In this document: positions 57,829 through 64,000 of the stretch, piece after piece
How positions within the stretch are numbered: position 1 is the stretch's first letter
How the letters are laid out: every line of letters begins with the position of its first letter
Assembly: GCA_013115145.1 (NCBI GenBank)
Contig: JAAPAO010000133.1
Coordinates: 240 to 64,239 of the forward strand
Length of the DNA: 64,000 nucleotides
Origin: Perkinsus chesapeaki
Taxonomy: Eukaryota > Perkinsozoa > Perkinsida > Perkinsidae
Direction of reading: 5' to 3'
Notes under the pieces: generated by a model
What the model was told of the DNA's origin: nothing
Databases searched by the model: none
What the model saw: the letters and a program-made list of their open reading frames with translations, nothing else
Program-made: the position numbers and the translations under genes

Positions 57829-60372
57829 TCATCCGCCTGCGCTCCGGCCCCCTCCTCCTGCCTTCGTCCGCAGGCTACTTCTCTTCAAGAAGTCTACCAA
57901 ACTCTTCTGCATTTTCGGCACTTGAGCATTTCTGTCCGAAACTCTACCGACCATCTCGCACAACATCGGCGCCCAAATCTCCGACGCGCATTTAATATTC
58001 CAATCAGCAACACTCACAAATGTCCCCGGCCCCATATTTTTTATTTTCCTCAGACCTCCTGTGATTGCAGCGATGAGCAACGGCAGGTGATCGCCGCCGT
58101 TCCGAGGCGGAAAACCAGCCAAGGAGGATTTGGAGAGCGATCCGAACTGGCACCCGCCGCTCTCTACATTGATATAAACGTCAATAGCTCCCCAAGTACT
58201 GGGGCTCTCCGGGAAGACAGAACAGTTGAGCTGACATGACAGCAGGCCTACTTCACGGAATTCATCACCGACTTTAACAATACCGAACTCATCACCCATT
58301 CTCCCACCAATGGCTTCCTTCAATGCTTGTAAGCAACAACACTCCGTCCAACCGGAAAGGTTCATCATCGCAGTGCTGTTCACCAGGCGAGTGACATTAA
58401 CGACCCGATCGGTGCCACAGTTCATCTCCGGCTCGCGGCGGACCCTTATCGCAACGGTGACACAATCGAGCTTGTAGCTTGCCACCGGGTGAGCCGCCGA
58501 GGCCTTGAGGGACGGTAAGCCTACTGAAGAAGATATTCCAAGAAGAGCCTGCCTGATGCCTGTCACCTGCGAGCTTCTGGCCGTTACATTGAAATGATAT
58601 GGTTGCCTGTGGTGGTGTGAGGAATGATGATGTGAGAGATAGATATTCCCGTAAGGATTGCAGTAGTATATCATAGGTCAACTCGGGTGATGATGGTAAC
58701 TTCACAGACACCTACACAGACACATTTGATAATACGAATAACTGATACTAAACTGTTAGTGGTACAAGATGATCATTATAATGTATAGACCAGCAGCAGC
58801 AACAACAGCATGATGATGATAATAAACACTGTAACAGCAACTGGAGTCTATTCAAAGAGGAGCTTGGCACATGACAAAGAAGAAGAAGAAGAAGTAGCAG
58901 TAGTAGTATTATAAGAATATTGTTGGCCGTTCGATCCGGTCATAGCTCATATTCACCCTCGAGCCCATCATCATCTAATCAAGTATCTTAACCCCTAAAA
59001 ACATTCTCTCCCTCTTCCCATAGTTCTTCTTGCTCCGCCACACAGGACGGGTAAATTTAGGAAATAACATTGAGGATTTAACCCAGGGCCTCAAACACTA
59101 ACTGCTGCTGCTGCTACTACATACAGGCTCGAATATGCACATAAAAAGTGTTTCGGGTGTTCGGATTCGGCAACTTGGATTCCATGACAAGAGACATTTC
59201 TACGGTATATGGCGAAGGCATTGAGTGCAAACTCGCTCTACTTAAGATATAAATCAATTGTCAAGAAGCGCGCGTTCTAGATGACGCGTACTGTAACTCC
59301 TACCTCCGTGGTGAACTCTACAGCTTGCTTCATGTCATCATCCACACACACCTCCCCCACTCTAATGGCATCCCCGCCGCCTTCGACCATCAGATCGAAC
59401 TTGACGACCTTTGAATCTTTACTTACAATTTTGAAACTGGCAAAATGATAATGGATACTTTTATACAGCACCACCAACGACTTACTGTATCGGCCCGCAG
59501 CCCGCCTGGTGGAGGAATATGACAACGAACTTCAAGCCGAGGCCGAACTTGCCACTGAAACCTCCGAGGAGCAATAACAAGCAAGTGAAGGAATTACACA
59601 CACTTTCAGAACAGAAAGTTTCCATGGTAAAAAGGAGCAGCTTCGGGCCGAGCACGTTCAAGTGTCAAAAACTGAGCAGCAAAGACATTCCATGACGCCT
59701 GTGGACAATTGTGATGTTTATATATAAAGTAGATACGTGCAACATCTTTCTGACTGGTTATTTCTTAATAAATATTTAAGCTTTTTTCTGGCTTTTCTTT
59801 ATAAGCACGGCAAATTATGGAAATTATCTCCTTCCCCCCTGATACGCCCCTTGAGGGCCGAACGACTTTAGTAGTGTGGAAGAGGATATAATACAGAGGT
59901 TATTAGAAATGGATATCGTGGTGAGGTTCAAGTAGGTAACTTACCAGAGCCGGTCGCCTTGGTCGACGAGAACATATTCTGAATACTTTCAACCTCTTCC
60001 GGGGTGATGCCAGGTCCTCCAAAGTCAGTGCAGACAAACCGAGTAATGTCACCCTCATTGATCAGCTCCACGGTAACTCTAGAAGAGTCTACGCCAGGCC
60101 ATCCTGCTATCGACAGCACTGAGGACAGCGGGGAAGAGCAAGGCCATCTCACCGTGGGAGCGGCATGCGTCCATGGCATTGTCGACAATTTCCTTTATTA
60201 CTAGGAAGACACTCTTATTGCTTATTTTATCACCGCCACACAGAGCCATCCCATGCCGCATGAACCAGGATGGTAGCGATGGTTCAGCACTTGTGGAACG
60301 AATATGAGGCACCACCATTCGAACTGAGTAGATGATGGGAGTTGCACAATGTAGCTGGACACAAACAAGCAA
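57829..60372 (-). CDS. Topoisomerase VI subunit B-like (TOP6BL/MTOPVIB-like) protein
   Basis: Exons are read on the minus strand; the 5' end is not fixed. A GHKL ATPase fold is visible in order. The N-box KEIVDNAMDACRSHG lies at about 60200, then VTVELINEGD and the G1 box DFGGPGITPEEV with MFSSTKATGSGK at about 59960. The strand set SFKIVSKDSK to VEFTTEVGVTVRV ends near 59280. A transducer-like part follows at 58711-57829: LQSLREYLSLTSSFLTP, then VVNVTRLVNSTAMMN with a Cys-rich helix. The last resembles the RxxNRxPLL region of topoisomerase VI B and meiotic TOP6BL. With Spo11 such proteins make meiotic double-strand breaks. MutL-type ATPases are the main alternative. Exon joins around 58560 and 58700-59270 are unresolved. 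Confidence 0.55.
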
Positions 60373-60935
60373 TACAAAGTAGCTGCTGCCATTTTTAGAT
60401 ACAGTGGCATCATCTACAGGGTCCCGAAAAATGTGCTTAGAATAGCTTTTTCAGGACGGCGGTGACCATTCCGGCGATCGAAAGCTCCCGAGAGTATCTT
60501 TCTGATGTGAATAATCCTAGTGTGGTACTCGATAGGGTTGGCGAGAACTGCTAATTTCAAAGATCGAAGAAACGGTTTTAATGGAAGAGCTTCGACTTAG
60601 CTGATTCATCAGCAAAGTAAAAATGGCTTTACTGCACCGTCTGCGAGAAGGCCACTTTCGAGGGCTTCCGAACGCAGCAGGTGTCGCCAAAATATTCAGC
60701 CTCTTGCAAAAACTATTGAAAAAGCATATTTCCCGGGACAGTCTGTAGACGGGAAATTGATGGCTGAGTGGAGAGGCGCGTGATGCACAGAAAGATGTTG
60801 CGTAGAGGACACTCCTAAACAGTACACTAGAAGGAAGCTTTATTTTAAATACGACAAACGAGATTCTGAAGCATTAACCATCACTGAACCAAAGACATGA
60901 GCAAGTACATCAACATCGAATAAATAGGGGTAGAA

Positions 60936-61958
60936 TCATGGCATGTAATCCTTCCTCAGTTCAATTCTATCATCACCAAAGTACAGCACAGGTTTGTTAT
61001 TCTCCCCACAGAGCCTCATCTCCCTAGGGTTCAACTTTTGTCCGCATTCCTCCGCTGCCTTCTCAAATGAGCTCTCGGTTATACTGTTAATCTCCATCAA
61101 CACCATACAGCCCCCCGCATCTCGCTTGAGTGCCAGTGGACCGATTTCGATGCCTCCATCAACCGCAAAGGTAATCTTAAAAGTGAATCGCCCACCACTA
61201 CCAGGAGCGCCCTCTCTATTAACGTCGAGGAATACGGGTACCCTGCGGACACCCCAGGAGCCGGACTCGGCCATTATGTACTTTGCCACTTCCAGGCCAT
61301 CTGGAAGAGGTAACACCATTATAGGTGGGGGAGGGGGAGCTGGACCGGTGGCCCGTAACCTCATAGCAGGCCATGGCTGTTGAGGAGAGACGCCTGTAGA
61401 ACGGATATCATAAACTCGACACGCTATAGCATTTCCATCAACCACCAGCCAAGCTGGAATACCATTATTATTAGGTAGACTCAAGCCAAGCTTTAGATAT
61501 CTCCTTTGGACATGTTCTGCACCGGATACAAGGGCGAAATGACGGTATGCCGGCGACCCTCGTCCACCACTACCATCTTGCTCCGAGGGAGGGTTTTCAT
61601 CACGTTGAACCAATTTCCACTGGTATGGAGGAGGCTGGGTAGATATTTGTATTGATTCAATATTCTGACCATATGATAGTATCCTCAACCACACTTCCGC
61701 TTCATGACATTGGTATAACCTTTCCACCATAGAGGTTGACGGCGGCCTTCCCCCCGCATGACCCTGCCGTGGACGTCGGGGCTCGGGTGCAGCACTCAAT
61801 ATATAATTTATCGTGTTGAAAGCGCATAGAAAGCGATAGAGAAGAGCACAACGCATATGAAAGGGATTAGAATGAGACGGCGGCCGCAACGGAAATGCTC
61901 TTCTTTGCTCGGAGACGGCTAATACATACAACATGGCGAGCGAAAGATACAAGGCCAT
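60936..61958 (-). CDS. Secreted 340-aa protein of unknown function
   Basis: Start at ATG 61958; the longer frame begins with TTG and is rejected. The N-terminus MALYLSLAMLYVLAVSEQ is a good signal peptide, followed by a basic, Pro-rich stretch. The rest is one exon with no membrane helix, and has beta-rich segments (YLKLGLSLPNNNG, AWLVVDGNAIACRVYD, RFTFKITFAVDGGIEIGPL) and a Pro-run. Four or five Cys are scattered. No domain recognised. Secretion is inferred from the signal peptide. An upstream exon is possible. Confidence 0.6.
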   Translation of the reverse strand: MALYLSLAMLYVLAVSEQRRAFPLRPPSHSNPFHMRCALLYRFLCAFNTINYILSAAPEPRRPRQGHAGGRPPSTSMVERLYQCHEAEVWLRILSYGQNIESIQISTQPPPYQWKLVQRDENPPSEQDGSGGRGSPAYRHFALVSGAEHVQRRYLKLGLSLPNNNGIPAWLVVDGNAIACRVYDIRSTGVSPQQPWPAMRLRATGPAPPPPPIMVLPLPDGLEVAKYIMAESGSWGVRRVPVFLDVNREGAPGSGGRFTFKITFAVDGGIEIGPLALKRDAGGCMVLMEINSITESSFEKAAEECGQKLNPREMRLCGENNKPVLYFGDDRIELRKDYMP

Positions 61959-62454
61959 CGCCGCCGAGTAGGAGGGTGCATGTACAGAAGTAGTAAGCGC
62001 TATGAGCAAACGATGGTCCTTCTTCTTGTTGCAGTCAGCTCACATCTTAGGTTACAGTGACCTTGACCAACTTACGAGATTGGTAGTATATTACTAGGTG
62101 AAGGGTTAGAACGCTGCTGCAGCTGCTGCTCCTCCCCCGTGGCCAATAAACGACATACCACAGTGTTCGGTAATAATGAATCATGTTTAGACTCTTGCGC
62201 TAATATCATCGTACAAATCTCCTGGATTAGCTTCAAGATAGGCTTAGTCCCTTTTATATAGGTAATGCCACAAACCGTTTCAGATCATAGTTCTGCTGCT
62301 GTCTTATGCAGCTTCCTGACCTCCCTAATACCCTCTACTTCATCCTTGATAACAATTCCCGCTCCCTCCCCACGACACCCCCTTTAGCACATGATTATCC
62401 CAATTAACTCACTAACTCAAAGATTCACATATCACAATCACAACCCGACAGTGC
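61959..62454. other. Intergenic, nothing recognised
   Basis: About 500 bp with CTG/CAG simple repeats; no supportable ORF. Confidence 0.5.
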
Positions 62455-63999
62455 TCATGACTCGCATGGCAGTGGTGCTGGCGTTGTAGCGTCGAACAGT
62501 AGGATCCTGTAGTGCCTGCAGCAATTAGCATGCCCATGATGATGATGCCGCCTTGGCAGCAGTAGCAGCTACCTACCCTGTCTTGGCTTTCATCTCCTCG
62601 AGGTTATCCGTGGACCCTTCATTCGACTGGAAATACTCATCAGCCGCCACCATATATTTCTGAACAGCCATCTTCATCAAACCAGCAGCACACTGTGGGC
62701 GCTTATCATCATCATCACCTGTGCCATCGGAAGATCCTTTCCTGTATAAAACTTCATCAACGATAACACGTATCTGATAACAACTGCTAAGCTCCACCGC
62801 CTGCTATACCATCTTTACTGTGTCCTCGCTACATCACTTTCCCTTTCAGAGCCAGCAGCCTGCTGCTGCTGATGATGATTCAGAATGTGTCCTAATATAT
62901 CCAAGCATTCATCTAACTCCACGGGTGATAGCGAAACAACAGTCCTATCATAACCTACAACGAGACAAACTGCTTGAAAGATGATACTGGGGAATCACAC
63001 AACGTCGTAATACGGATCCCAAAGGACCAGTTTCATAATACTACTACATACTACTATAACACGAGCAGATGGACAAATACTAAACGCGTATCCTCGCTTA
63101 GCACTCCTCTACATGGCGGCGGTAAGGCAGCAGCAGCAAACATGATGCACTAGGGCGAGTGGGCGACGCTCACAATCTTGTGCTCGTTTGTAGAACCAAC
63201 GATCACTAGTCTATGTACAGGGGCATAGTAAGTGCAGCACTATTGGTTACCAGGTTAATGCGATAATATTTAGTATTAAACAATATATATGTATAGTAAA
63301 GTAGTAAAATATTATTGCATTTCTCTTACCACCACCATCCCTTTTATAGCATCGATCATAAATTACAATGAAATCGATTATACTATATTACCCTCGCAGC
63401 TCGTCTCTATCATCCACTCATATGCACTATATCGCCTATCAATACTAACAGGCCGTCGACCTAGCAGCCCACCAGATCTACGAAGTGCCTACACAGCTGT
63501 GGTAATAATAATAGCATATCACTCCTTACTATAGGCAACCATTCTCTATTGTCAATGGCATTCTCAAGCCATTGTGAATATATCAATATAACCCTACCAT
63601 AAAAGGACTTTGCCTGACATAAACCATTACACCATAACTCATCTACAACTACACCTTCAATTCCTCTCCCATGGCCTGGAACACTCTTCCCATGTGAAAG
63701 TAGCACGGTGCTGTTCTAGGATCACTAGGACCAAACCGACCAGATGTTTGATGACAATCTGACCTCTTTAGTATCTTTCTATCTACTTCACTTTACTACC
63801 CTCCGCAAAGGCCCTTAATGCTTCCACATACTTCCCCTGGGCAACATAAAGTCTGCCGAAATTTCTCTGCATCGCCGAAACCAGTGCTAGGTGCCCAACT
63901 CCTACTTCCACTAATAACAAAGATGACCGCGGCAGTCGTACCAGCGTCCTTGGAGCTCTTCAAAAGTATCCATTTCCCCAAGCCCAAGAACTCCTCCGT
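62455..63999 (-). CDS. TPR-repeat protein, C-terminal part (continues past window)
   Basis: Exons on the minus strand give TPR-type helices: RNFGRLYVAQGKYVEALRAF at about 63850-63790, CYFHMGRVFQAMGEELK at about 63710-63660, and AKSFYGRVILIYSQWLENA at about 63610-63550. A later exon has SLSPVELDECLDILGHIL and a Gln run. Another, at 62800-62580, carries CAAGLMKMAVQKYMVAADEYF. The last exon probably ends at the TGA at 62455 (phase-matched); a second frame would end at 62438. Introns of several sizes separate the exons and not all were fixed. The family is a tetratricopeptide scaffold; no partner or pathway can be read. The 5' part lies beyond the right edge. Confidence 0.5.
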
Positions 64000-64000
64000 A

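Noticed and set aside
57829-60372. MutL/PMS mismatch-repair protein
   Set aside because: GHKL motifs fit either family, but the transducer shows the RLVN-type motif and no MutL endonuclease or GFRGEAL motif was found.

Overview
This is a nuclear genome window from a unicellular eukaryote. Coding exons use the standard code, with TAA, TAG and TGA all ending genes. Most genes are split by short GT-AG introns, typically 41-67 nt, with a second class of roughly 250-500 nt. Genes are packed 100-300 bp apart and often run as same-strand blocks. Gene content (Polo kinase, Rab7, PAXBP1/GCFC, tRNase Z, Bfr1, MFSD5) is generally eukaryotic. Intron style, compactness and a BEL/Pao-like retrotransposon fit an alveolate protist of the Perkinsus type. 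That assignment is inference, since no database could be searched.

Layout. 1-0.8 kb: 3' part of a Thr/Ser-rich tandem-repeat (mucin-like) protein on the plus strand. 1.6-13.4 kb: an all-minus block with a PB1-domain protein, a Lys/His-run membrane protein, a 343-aa unknown protein, a 10-exon D-threonine aldolase/D-serine dehydratase-like enzyme, two unknowns and a small protein with an IF1-like N-terminus. 13.8-17.6 kb: a 20-exon CAMK-like protein kinase (plus) with a tRNA-Cys antisense in one intron. 17.9-20.3 kb: a degenerate EF-hand-like protein (minus) and a LOTUS/OST-HTH RNA-binding protein (plus). 21.2-25.4 kb: PAXBP1/GCFC (plus) with an initiator tRNA-Met antisense in an intron. 25.5-32.0 kb: a complete, apparently young LTR retrotransposon with 188-bp LTRs, a 4-bp target duplication and an intact 1948-codon gag-pol ORF. 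32.2-33.2 kb: Rab7. 33.5-41.5 kb: a second all-minus block (ABCF ATPase, FAD amino-acid oxidase, a two-TM protein, Bfr1). 42.0-45.7 kb: a GYF-domain protein (plus). 46.3-48.4 kb: MFSD5-type transporter (minus). 50.3-52.1 kb: short tRNase Z (plus). 52.9-62.0 kb: minus block with a Polo-like kinase, a topoisomerase VI B-like subunit and a secreted protein. 62.5 kb to the edge: C-terminal part of a TPR protein (minus).

Exon maps were worked out by hand. Each listed junction was checked for GT/AG ends, phase match and continuity of the protein. Junctions I could not settle are named. Functional themes are RNA metabolism (PAXBP1, LOTUS, GYF, tRNase Z, Bfr1, tRNAs), vesicle traffic (Rab7), cell division and possibly meiosis (PLK, TOP6B-like), and D-amino-acid or amino-acid oxidation (aldolase-like enzyme and FAD oxidase).
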